NCBI RefSeq assembly: GCF_000497045.1
Contig: NW_015961992.1
Location: 250,259-314,258 of the forward strand
From: Kalmanozyma brasiliensis GHG001
Taxonomy: Eukaryota; Basidiomycota; Ustilaginomycetes; Ustilaginales
Direction: 5' to 3'
DNA: 64,000 nt
Below the pieces are notes generated by a model, which saw only the letters and a list, made by a program, of their open reading frames with translations, was not told where the DNA came from and ran no database searches. This document shows positions 8,622 to 17,610 of this stretch, in pieces; the stretch's first letter is position 1, and every line of letters begins with the position of its first letter. Both the position numbers and the translations under genes were made by a program.

Positions 8622-11369
8622 TCAGAAGTCGAAGCTCCACAACGACGGCGCGGAACCGGGCGAGGCATTCCGAGCTGCCGCCGCCACCGCCGAAGAGGAC
8701 GACTGGAACGGAAGCGCAGGCAAGCTGACCCGGTCGAACGCATCCGCTCGACACAGCGGACACGTCTTAGCCGTCTGGAACCACGTCTTGATGCAATCGG
8801 CGTGGAAAGCATGGCAGCACTTGTCGATGCTCATGAGCAAGTCCGAGTCGAGATAATCTTCGCGGCAGATGGGACACATGGTGTCCCTCGCATTCGAAGG
8901 CGGCTCCACCTTCTGCTTGCCCTTGCCCTTGCCCAACAGCGGAGGGGACAAACTGTCACGCAGTCGACACGACCCGCCGTCCCACTTACCATACTCGCAT
9001 GTCGGCAGCGCATCGATCAGACTCTGCGGCACGCCCACGTCCGCAGCGCCCAGTCGCTCGCTCAGCTGCATCAGGCCCTCGTACGAGTTGAGCTCGGCCC
9101 ACTCTTCGTCCGCGATAAAGTTGCGTGCGTCCAAGGCGAGGTGCGGAGCGTGGCCGAACAGGCTCGAGGTCGAGGAGGCGGGCGGAAGGTGGAGCTGTCG
9201 GAGGTGAGGATTGGATGCAAGCGCTTCCGACTCGATCGCCATGCGTAGCAGTGGACCGTGAACGTCGCCGGCCATCCATTCGTCGAGCATGCTGTCGTGG
9301 CTCATGAGACGACCAAGGTATTGAAGTGCAGATTCGTCCTCGTTCCTTTCGCGGCGCAAGAAGGCCGATAGCGGCCCGCCCCGAGAGCTAGGAAGTCCTG
9401 CAGGCTGTCTGGATTCGGCGCTCGGACTCTCGGCGAATGGTTCGAAGCGCGGCCGGGCCGGAGCAGTGGCTCGCTCAGGATGATGTGAGGGCGTACGAAG
9501 CCCGAAGGAAGTCCTTCTCCAGGGAGCAGCATCGCGCTGTCGAGTCGGTTCGACGATCGGCCCTTCTGTCGATTCGTCTCCATATCGACGAAGGCGGGCG
9601 CTGCCTGCGCGCTCGGCCTCCTCTGAAGCATTTCGCCCTGCCTCGGTCCCGTCTTCAAGTCTGGATCTGAACGAACGGCGGGCGAACCTGTTGCCTTGGT
9701 GACCGAATGGACGATGCACAGCGCCAAAGTCATCCGCAGCGAAACGATCACCGCTCGCAGCCTGCGGAGCCACCGGGTCGAGGAGGTGGGGCCTACGACT
9801 GCTCAACGGAGCAAAGTCCGTCGCCATGTCGGCGGGGTGAGCGCCGCGAATATGCGCTTGTTCGGCATGAGCTTCTCTTTGCGTCGAAGCATGGCCGCGA
9901 GAGAAAATGCCAAAGGTTCGCATTCTGTCCTCGAATATGTGTGTCGGCGGCGGTTCCAGACCTCCACGATGAAGGTAAGATCGTCTGGACGTCGCTGCAT
10001 CTGCAGCCTGCTGTTGGTCATGCTGAGATCGATCCGAGGCAGGTAAGAGGTTGCGCCTGCGCAGACTGCCCGATGTCCGTCCATGCTGAGCGACTTGGCG
10101 TGGGTCGTTGGTCTCTGCAGCTGCAGCAAATGGCACAGTGAGGGGAGAAGCAGTGCGCACGTACGGCAACTGTGGAGCATGACGCTGCGACATTGCATCG
10201 GGGGACGTCTGCCCTTGCTCATTCCGTGAAGGATTCGCTGCGCTCGAGGCAAAGGAAGTGTGCACAGGACTATCGGACCGACCTCCAAGCCTAAGGTCGA
10301 CTGCTCTGGCAAAGTCGGACATGAATGACGTGTCAGACGCTTGGCTGCTGGGACGGGCGAGATAGTCTGTAGCCTCTGCGGCGGGAACATTGCGCAGAAG
10401 ATCAGCGTCTCTGACATAGAACCCTCTGCGACGTCGAATTGTACTGCTAGAGCGCTGCGCTCTAGTGCTGTCGAGGAAGGCGGATCGTCGCTGGGAAAGA
10501 TCAGAATTCGGCTGTTCTGTACGAAGAGCAGACTCTTCCGTGGATGACGAGGGGACACCCAGGGTTGAGCTTGCTTCGAAGGCTCGGATATCACTTGTGC
10601 TGCTGTTGACGAGCAAAGACGCACGACGAACGTGTGTCCCGGTATGTGAGGACGCATTGACGCGGGAATCTTCCGAAGCTGGAGGATCTGCAGTGAAATG
10701 ATCGACAGATGCTACAGAAGTTTCGCCTTGACGATCTTGACGTCGAGAGCGTCGCTTCTTGTTTGCCGTGTTCAGACGGGCCTGCATCACGCTCGAAGGT
10801 GCCGCTGTGACGACTTCGCTCATCCTGGTATCCAGGTGAAATCTGGACGACGAAGCGCACGCATGGCTGCTTGGAAGCAGAAGAGTGCGATGACGAGGCG
10901 AGTTTGAGGGAGATGAACCTAGCTCGCGAATCGTTCGCTTGAGAGAGCCGTCATCGTGGAATGATGGCTCGGTGCGTCGATCAACTGAACCTGTCGCTGA
11001 CTGGCGAAGCGGGCGTGAGACTGCTCGAGAGCTCGAGATAGTTGCCGAGTCTTGATGGTGATCGTCTTGGCCGTATAACGAAAAAGTCGCTTCGAGATCG
11101 ACGGATTGCTGCCTTGCTTTGCCTTTCCTGTCCGAACGATCGATCGATTTGCTGGTACGTTGGGTGGAACTGGAGGTGTCAACGGGACAGCGGCTTGCGT
11201 CCGGATGACCGGGTTCGGCAGCTTCGAAGCCAAGGAGCTGGAGGTCGTCGTCTGAGTAAGTGTTAGCTCGTGCTTTGCCCTTATCTTGGCATCGGTACAG
11301 CGAGCTGCTGTGCTCGGGAGCACGAATGCCTGTGGATGGCGATGGGGCGGAGATGGCAGAGTGATACAT
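8622..11369 (-). CDS. RING-H2 zinc finger protein, probable E3 ubiquitin ligase
   Basis: A 915-aa protein whose only recognisable domain is a C-terminal RING-H2 finger at about residues 832-873: CPIC, then a CxHxxHxxC cluster, then CPLC, with the C3H2C3 spacing of E3 ligases of the Praja/RNF type. The Trp in IKTWF, which contacts E2 enzymes, is present. Residues 1 to about 700 are Ser/Arg/Asp-rich and appear disordered with no membrane span or known module. A more ordered stretch (MRTFG to the RING) precedes the finger. Start is the ATG at 11369. Substrate and partner are unknown. It is one of only two genes in the window on the same strand as a neighbour (POM152). Confidence 0.85.
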   Translation of the reverse strand: MYHSAISAPSPSTGIRAPEHSSSLYRCQDKGKARANTYSDDDLQLLGFEAAEPGHPDASRCPVDTSSSTQRTSKSIDRSDRKGKARQQSVDLEATFSLYGQDDHHQDSATISSSRAVSRPLRQSATGSVDRRTEPSFHDDGSLKRTIRELGSSPSNSPRHRTLLLPSSHACASSSRFHLDTRMSEVVTAAPSSVMQARLNTANKKRRSRRQDRQGETSVASVDHFTADPPASEDSRVNASSHTGTHVRRASLLVNSSTSDIRAFEASSTLGVPSSSTEESALRTEQPNSDLSQRRSAFLDSTRAQRSSSTIRRRRGFYVRDADLLRNVPAAEATDYLARPSSQASDTSFMSDFARAVDLRLGGRSDSPVHTSFASSAANPSRNEQGQTSPDAMSQRHAPQLPYVRTASPLTVPFAAAAETNDPRQVAQHGRTSGSLRRRNLLPASDRSQHDQQQAADAATSRRSYLHRGGLEPPPTHIFEDRMRTFGIFSRGHASTQREAHAEQAHIRGAHPADMATDFAPLSSRRPHLLDPVAPQAASGDRFAADDFGAVHRPFGHQGNRFARRSFRSRLEDGTEAGRNASEEAERAGSARLRRYGDESTEGPIVEPTRQRDAAPWRRTSFGLRTPSHHPERATAPARPRFEPFAESPSAESRQPAGLPSSRGGPLSAFLRRERNEDESALQYLGRLMSHDSMLDEWMAGDVHGPLLRMAIESEALASNPHLRQLHLPPASSTSSLFGHAPHLALDARNFIADEEWAELNSYEGLMQLSERLGAADVGVPQSLIDALPTCEYGKWDGGSCRLRDSLSPPLLGKGKGKQKVEPPSNARDTMCPICREDYLDSDLLMSIDKCCHAFHADCIKTWFQTAKTCPLCRADAFDRVSLPALPFQSSSSAVAAAARNASPGSAPSLWSFDF

Positions 11370-12658
11370 GACTGAGTGTCAAGAAGGTGAAGCCTTTGAC
11401 TAGAGACTTATCTGACGTCGTTCTCGGTCATGAGGCTCGATGCTTTCTGACAAGGCAGCCGAACGCCGAGATGAGAAAGCCGAGGTTGCCTGCCTGACCG
11501 AGCGCTGATGGCAACTTGAGCAGCCCTGTTGGTCGAAGTCTTGCAAGGAAACCGTATAACCACAATGTCAATGTGGGGCTGGCTGGCGATGAGTTGGAAG
11601 AGGAGAGGCAAAGCAGATAGCCTCGCTCGGAGCTGGAAACGAGTTCCCACTGTGGGTCTTGCTCAGCCTCTTCGAGCGTAAAGAGAGAGCGGTGCTGTAG
11701 GATGTGACTCGCAACAAAGAGGGACGGGCCAGGCCGGGCCATGTGACAATACGAGGAGAGCGCTTCAGCAGACAATGTCACTTTGCATCAGCCCCACTCT
11801 TCAAAGTCACAGTTGCTCCTGTTGCAAGCCCAATCTCTCGAGTCCGTGATTGACCCTCGATCGGTATCTTGCCGAGTGGCTTTTGTGACTGATGTGAAGC
11901 CGTGAAGCCTTGCTCGGCATCGATTCAGGGTCCAAATCACAAAAAGTTGGCCAGATGTGACGTTGTTGGCACTTTAGCGCGCACGCCTGCATGCATGCGT
12001 GCATGCCAGAGGGTAAAAGGGTCCATCATGCTCACTCTCTCGAGAAATCACACGATCCTTCGTTCCCTTTGACCGATCCTTAAGGGGAAGAGCGGGACCG
12101 TTCTTGCATCAAAGGCGGTGGGTGCATGATAGGCGACATCGTTCGCCGATAGGAGCTACTGCAAGCTCGTCTGTGTAAAGCCTGTACTTCGACTCGATAG
12201 CTGGCTTAGGAAACTCGAAGATTGGACACAGGGGCTGGTGGGAGAGATACGCTTTCCCACTAGTCAGCCGTGAGCTCATCCTGTGTTGCTCTCCGGCCTA
12301 CTGAGCCGAGATTGCTTGCCTTACCTCTCGCAGCATCATGAACATGACAAGTGGCCTCATAGGGCTCAGCGCTCTCGTCTCGGTCTTTCCGTATTCCGCC
12401 ATTCCCTTGTCTTTGTGCGGAATAACGGGTTTTAGGTCCACATTTCACTTGTGACATTTCAGCGCCGCCCCGTCCGTGTCTCAATCCACAAAGCCGCACG
12501 CTTGGCCCTTCGACCAGCCCAGACAGTCTTTCTAGGAGGCCTGCACAATCGAGAGCTCGGTCGAGTGACGGTATGATAAACTAAATTGTAGGATACAAGT
12601 TGTTCGCGACGAGGCATAGTCTTATCTTTGTGCAGAGCAGTCAGAGCTCGACAGACTG
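11370..12658. promoter_or_regulatory. Intergenic region between POM152 3' end and RING gene 5' end
   Basis: About 1.3 kb, expected to contain the POM152 3' UTR and the RING gene promoter. Apart from the purine-pyrimidine alternating tract at 11977-12007 I see no gene, RNA or repeat. Short ORFs here lack protein-like composition. Confidence 0.5.
11977..12007. repeat. Alternating purine-pyrimidine tract with GCATGC palindromes
   Basis: A run dominated by GC/GCATGC/TGCATG steps, almost strictly alternating purine and pyrimidine, containing the 10-bp palindrome GCATGCATGC. Such tracts can adopt Z-DNA or bind proteins as palindromes; no function is shown. Confidence 0.6.
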
Positions 12659-15600
12659 CTAGCTGTCCGAATGAGCCTCGTTCATGATCGCCAACCTCGA
12701 CTTGCCTAGCGGCGTAGCAGCACCGCTATGGAAATCCAGCGACACCTGGCACCACCTGTCCTGCAGCCACGTCACACTCCACGTCCCCTCTACCGCCGCC
12801 CAGATGCTGTACTTCTTCTCCAAAATCCCACTGACCGTGTTGGTCTCGAGCACCTTGGGTCTCGCGTGCGTGTCCACCGGCTCCGTCCGCTGATACGTAA
12901 ACGAGAACGGCGGGACACCTTTGAAGTTGAAGATGATCTCGGCCTGGTTGCCCTCGCGGAGGTCTTCGACAAAGTGATTGCCTTCCGAGATGCGCACGTT
13001 GGGCAGGTCGTGGATCGTCTTGACCATGTCTTGCGAGACGCGGGCGTCCACGTCGCGTCGACACTGGTTCTGTTGGTGGGCGACACTCTTGATCGTTAGC
13101 ACGCCTGGCTTCTCAGCGACGCGAGAGAACTCGGCGGTGGTTACGGCGGCTTGCGCCGATTTGCCGTTGAACTCGTACGACACGGTCCATGGCGGGCTGC
13201 CCTGCAGCGAGAACTCGACCATCTCGCCGATACAGTAGTCCTCTCGCGTCGACACGGGAGCAATGTCGGCCGTCTCGGCCACTTCGATCACCATCGTCTT
13301 GTCATCCTGTCCTGAGCGCTTGCTGTCCTGCATCGGAGCAGTCTCACACTTGTTGGCATCCGTGATCTGAACAATGCGGACCGACCAGAGACCCTTGCTG
13401 CTGAAGGCAAACTCTTTGCCACCGAGGTCGAGCTTGTACTCGTTTGTCTTGATGCCACTACGAGTGAAGCGATAGCTGCCTGCGCTCGACGTCGAGCTCG
13501 AGCCAGCATGAGCCACCTCGAAAGAGACTGTGAAGGGTGCTTGGCCTTGCAGCTTCAGCGTCGGCGGGCTTTCCAGTCGGTTGAGACCATCACCTACACA
13601 GAGAGAAGGCTTGCGGTGCTTCGACGATGTGCTGGCGAACGACGCGCCAGGCAGCGGCAACACCATCTGTTCCAGCCGCCTCGGTGACTCTGTCGAGAAT
13701 TCCTGCAGACGCGACGGCGGGTACACAGCATCGCCGACGCTGTTGATCACGTACGTGTGCCAGCCTGGCAGCGCAGTCGAGAGCTCGAGGTTCGTGCTGC
13801 CGAGTGCGGAAGTGAAGGCAGTCTTGCGACGCTTGCCGTGCAACGACACTTCGTGAGCGGCCGAAGCCAGAGGCGCGGCGGCCTCTGGCTCGCTGCTGGC
13901 ACTCCACGATGGTGCAATGTGCTCGTACTCGACGTCGACAGGGAAGTGTCCCGACATGACGATGTCGACCGAGTCGGGTTGGCCGCGACAGACTGGAGCG
14001 CGAATAAGGCTACCGTTGCGTGCTGACTCGCCAGCGTCGTTGGCGAACTGGACATGTGGCTGCGGTCGCACGCTGATGCGGAAATCCTCCTGGCCTTGAA
14101 GCACCAGTCCTGGACAGTGATTGTCACGGATTTGTTTGATCTTGTACAGACCAGGATGCTCAGCCAAAAGCTCGGCGTCGACGTTCTGCACTGAAGCGGT
14201 GAGATCGACCTCTTCGGCAGACTCGTTGGCTTTCCACGAGTAATCGACGTGCCACGGACCTTGGCCGCTGAGGCGGATAGGAAGTTTTGCGGGCTTGCCT
14301 TGAAGCACCTCAAGGTGGCGACCGGCCTTGTCTGCCTTGATCGGGAGGAACCCGACGCTCGGCTGCACCCTTCGAACTTCGACGTTGAGATCTCGCGTGG
14401 CCAGCGATTTTTCGCATCCTCGTGCATCACGAATTTTGACCAGACTGACGGTGACCAGACCACCCGAGGCGGCCACCGACTTGGGAATGTCGATCTTGAG
14501 TGTATGCAGCGACTGTGTGATGCCTTCGACCACCTTGGTCTCGACGCTATCGGCAGCTCGAACGGAGTAGGTGAGATCCCAAGGACCCGCCCCACTGAAT
14601 CGGACATCCGCCTCGGCCTGCTTGCCACTGCAGCTCTGCATCACTGCCCGGTCGTCATGGGCGCGGATGGGCGCGGTGAACTCGGCACTCGACAGCGGAT
14701 GGAAGACCTGTGTGAATGACGGTCCGTCCAGCGGAATGCCACGATAGTTGCTGTCGTGGAGCTTGACGAACTTGTATGTGACCGCACCATCGACATCGGG
14801 GCGGAAGTCGAGCTCATCGCGGGTCTGGTCGAAGATGGTTCTGACCTTGCGCTCAGGATGGCGACCCTCCTTAGTCACCTCGTACTCGAGCTGGAAGGGA
14901 GGGTTGCCCGTGAGTACCGACATTGCCTTGACACCGACTGGACCAGCACATCGATCTTCGATACTGCTGAAGTTGATGTCGGCGGTCGGGGGAGGCACGT
15001 CGACTACCTCGCACGTCCAGGGTGAGCCAACTTCTCCTGCGCAGAACGGCCCTGTGATGTCGTCGATGCGGTATGTACCGGGCTTGTCGACAGTGAAAGG
15101 CACGCGAGAGCTGTGCGCAGGCAAGCTGAGCTGCATCTCGGTCGGCTTGGCAGCTTCACGGGCCCAAAGACCTTTGCCAGCAGCGCTGTTGTCTGGCTCG
15201 AAGGAGATCTTGACGTCCCAATCCCCGCCTTGCTCGAGGTCCGGGCTGGACTGCATAGTGAGCTCGATACCTTTGGCGTTTCTCAGGAGTGCGAGGGGGT
15301 GGCCCGGTCGACACTGCCTTGAATCGAAGGCGACGTTGCGGCGGGTGTGAACCACGACAGACTGCTGGTAAGTCGCCGTAGACTCGCCGTCGCCTTTGAT
15401 CTTCTTTCGAGCCTTCTGCGTGAGCGAGAGACCTGCATGGCGATCAGCATGGACAGCGACACGGTTACCGCACGCATCGGTGACGCTCTCCAGTGCGTAT
15501 GTGTAGTTGCCCGGTTGCTCGAGATCGATGCTGCTGAGCGGCATGTCCACGTCGACCGAGACTGCCCACGAGAAATCCTCGGAATTCGCGTCGTTGCGAC

Positions 15601-17191
15601 GGGAAGCAGCTCGAAGGCGCTCACGTGCAAGCGCAAGCCTTTCTGTCGGCGAGAGAAGCGCTTCTGCTTCGGGCAGGAGAAGAGGCGAGGTGTGATGAGG
15701 AGGCGAGATGCGGGAGATTTTGCGCGTGTTGTCCTGGCGTGAACTTTGACGACTCGATCCACCAGCAGATGGCAAAGGATCAAAGACGCGACGATACTCG
15801 AGCTCAAGGGGCGCAACGCCGCTGACCTGAGCGGCAAAGTCGGCGCGATCTCCAGGACACTTGTGCTGTGTCTGAAGCGAGCTCGTCAAGCTGTCCGCTG
15901 CAGACGCAGCTGGGATGAGCTTGGTGGTTGGGCAAGATACGACGAGCGCTTCCGAAAGTGAGATACGTGCATCATTGCGAGACTTGTCCAGTACGCGCTC
16001 AAGCCGAATGCGGCCGGGCTGGGTTACTGGCAGGTGCCACAGTAGCTGCTGGCCGTTGCGATTTGATGGCAGTCGCTTGGTCTTTGGAGTGTCGAGGCTG
16101 GCGGATCGTTGACCCATCGATTGTGCGCGGCGTTCAGCGCGGATACGAGCTCTCTCTGCGTAGGAAACCCCGCGGAGCAAAGAGGAGGGATCATCGAGCG
16201 CATCCTCGTCGTCCAGCAGGTCGTTTTCGCGACTACCTTGCTTCGAGGAGCGTGTTCGAGCTGCAGCGTTGATGGCGTTCAGCTCGTCGTCTCCACGATC
16301 ACTGTTGGAAGCACCGAACGGGATGAGATGGTCGACGCTGACATTGAAGTAGGTCGGCTGCCCCGTCGCAAAGTCGGTGATAGAGTATTGAAGCAGGTCG
16401 GGATGCGCGTTGCTGAAGAGCACGGGCACCGTGACTTGAGGCGTGTGCAGTCCAACGCAATAGCAGGCACTCGAAGGCAGAAGTTTTGCAGTGCTGTGAG
16501 GGAGGATGTGGATGGTGTGCTGGCCGAGAATGTGGCTTTTTGGGTGAATGAGGTCACGGATGCGAACGTGTCCTTCGTTGATGGAGAGTTGGCGACTGAG
16601 CACGTCTGGGAACACACCAGCTGCGGGCACACTGAGGCCAAACAGGGACGCTGCTACCGAAAGGATGTTGAGCAAGCCGTTGAGCGACAAGATGAGCGGG
16701 TTGGTGGATGCTGAACCCAAAAGTGTCGCGTCTACGGCGGAGAGCGCGGTGAAGATGACGACGTAATGGACGTAGGTGAGCCCGACTGTCTTTGGCGGCT
16801 GGAGTACAGGGTGTTGCTGTTTGCCGTTGATAGTCGATGGCGCTGCTTTTGCTGTTGCGAGGCGTGGATCCAGCAGAGGAATGCCTAGGCGGGAGAGCAC
16901 AAAGAGGATTGCAAAGTTGAGGAAAAGCGCTGTTGAAAGAGACAGGCCGCTTGAACCATTTTGGAACGCTATTGAGGATCTTGATGTGGTTGGTGTGGAT
17001 GATAATAGCTGACGGAAGATGCTTGAATATTTCCAAGCCTGAACAAGAACCGCAGTGCCAACGGCGTAGAAGCGTTGAGATGGCGCGTCGATTGTGGAGA
17101 AGGAGATCAAAGGCTGGACCGCGATTGTCGGCGGCTGCGATGCAGCAGATGGTGCCTGCGCCGTTGCAGCAGGCTTCATTTCGTCCACCAT
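12659..17191 (-). CDS. POM152: Nucleoporin POM152 (pore membrane protein)
   Basis: Integral membrane nucleoporin forming the lumenal ring of the nuclear pore complex. It is 1510 aa; yeast Pom152 is about 1340, so this is a long form. Hydrophobic spans lie near residues 85-110, 140-165 and 170-200 (LSTALFLNFAILFVLSRLG and the next two), matching the N-terminal membrane anchor. The remaining ~1200 residues are repeated Ig-like/cadherin-like beta domains, recognisable from recurring patterns such as PPFQLEYEVTKEG, GPWDLTYSVRA, GPWHVDYSWKA, APFTVSFEVAH, PPWTVSYEFNG and PPFSFTYQRTE, each followed by a GxYxI strand. An insertion rich in Arg/Ser sits near 330-380. Start ATG 17191 gives MVDEMKP. Confidence 0.92.
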   Translation of the reverse strand: MVDEMKPAATAQAPSAASQPPTIAVQPLISFSTIDAPSQRFYAVGTAVLVQAWKYSSIFRQLLSSTPTTSRSSIAFQNGSSGLSLSTALFLNFAILFVLSRLGIPLLDPRLATAKAAPSTINGKQQHPVLQPPKTVGLTYVHYVVIFTALSAVDATLLGSASTNPLILSLNGLLNILSVAASLFGLSVPAAGVFPDVLSRQLSINEGHVRIRDLIHPKSHILGQHTIHILPHSTAKLLPSSACYCVGLHTPQVTVPVLFSNAHPDLLQYSITDFATGQPTYFNVSVDHLIPFGASNSDRGDDELNAINAAARTRSSKQGSRENDLLDDEDALDDPSSLLRGVSYAERARIRAERRAQSMGQRSASLDTPKTKRLPSNRNGQQLLWHLPVTQPGRIRLERVLDKSRNDARISLSEALVVSCPTTKLIPAASAADSLTSSLQTQHKCPGDRADFAAQVSGVAPLELEYRRVFDPLPSAGGSSRQSSRQDNTRKISRISPPHHTSPLLLPEAEALLSPTERLALARERLRAASRRNDANSEDFSWAVSVDVDMPLSSIDLEQPGNYTYALESVTDACGNRVAVHADRHAGLSLTQKARKKIKGDGESTATYQQSVVVHTRRNVAFDSRQCRPGHPLALLRNAKGIELTMQSSPDLEQGGDWDVKISFEPDNSAAGKGLWAREAAKPTEMQLSLPAHSSRVPFTVDKPGTYRIDDITGPFCAGEVGSPWTCEVVDVPPPTADINFSSIEDRCAGPVGVKAMSVLTGNPPFQLEYEVTKEGRHPERKVRTIFDQTRDELDFRPDVDGAVTYKFVKLHDSNYRGIPLDGPSFTQVFHPLSSAEFTAPIRAHDDRAVMQSCSGKQAEADVRFSGAGPWDLTYSVRAADSVETKVVEGITQSLHTLKIDIPKSVAASGGLVTVSLVKIRDARGCEKSLATRDLNVEVRRVQPSVGFLPIKADKAGRHLEVLQGKPAKLPIRLSGQGPWHVDYSWKANESAEEVDLTASVQNVDAELLAEHPGLYKIKQIRDNHCPGLVLQGQEDFRISVRPQPHVQFANDAGESARNGSLIRAPVCRGQPDSVDIVMSGHFPVDVEYEHIAPSWSASSEPEAAAPLASAAHEVSLHGKRRKTAFTSALGSTNLELSTALPGWHTYVINSVGDAVYPPSRLQEFSTESPRRLEQMVLPLPGASFASTSSKHRKPSLCVGDGLNRLESPPTLKLQGQAPFTVSFEVAHAGSSSTSSAGSYRFTRSGIKTNEYKLDLGGKEFAFSSKGLWSVRIVQITDANKCETAPMQDSKRSGQDDKTMVIEVAETADIAPVSTREDYCIGEMVEFSLQGSPPWTVSYEFNGKSAQAAVTTAEFSRVAEKPGVLTIKSVAHQQNQCRRDVDARVSQDMVKTIHDLPNVRISEGNHFVEDLREGNQAEIIFNFKGVPPFSFTYQRTEPVDTHARPKVLETNTVSGILEKKYSIWAAVEGTWSVTWLQDRWCQVSLDFHSGAATPLGKSRLAIMNEAHSDS

Positions 17192-17610
17192 GATGAGCTG
17201 CTGCCGTCACTGACCGTTCGATCGTCGTTACAACGACGTTACGTGGCTGTTGCTCAGACAGCTGATGTCATGGGACGCGTCCTGAGAAGAGCTGGTGCTC
17301 AGTACGCGGAACGATGCGGCGACGATCGCGAGAGCGATGGAGCCTAGAGCTGGTAGCTAGACACCACGAAGCTGGACCTTCCTAGGCGCGAGTCGTCGCG
17401 GGCATAAAGTGGGATGGGAGAAGGATGGTGAGGGTGAAGAAGGCTCACGGTCCATCAGACTCGCCAACTTTTGCTGTCAAAAGAATTTGGCCGACTTCCG
17501 AACGATATTTTGATGCTCAGCAGCATCTCAAGCCATTCCACAGACCTTCATCCCTGACTTCAGCTCTTGTTCCTTTCAGCGTGTAGCGTGTATCAAGCAC
17601 GGTCGTCAAT
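17192..17610. promoter_or_regulatory. Divergent promoter (POM152 / PRP3)
   Basis: A 419-bp head-to-head spacer between a nucleoporin and a splicing factor gene. No TATA-like or other specific element is assigned. Confidence 0.5.
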
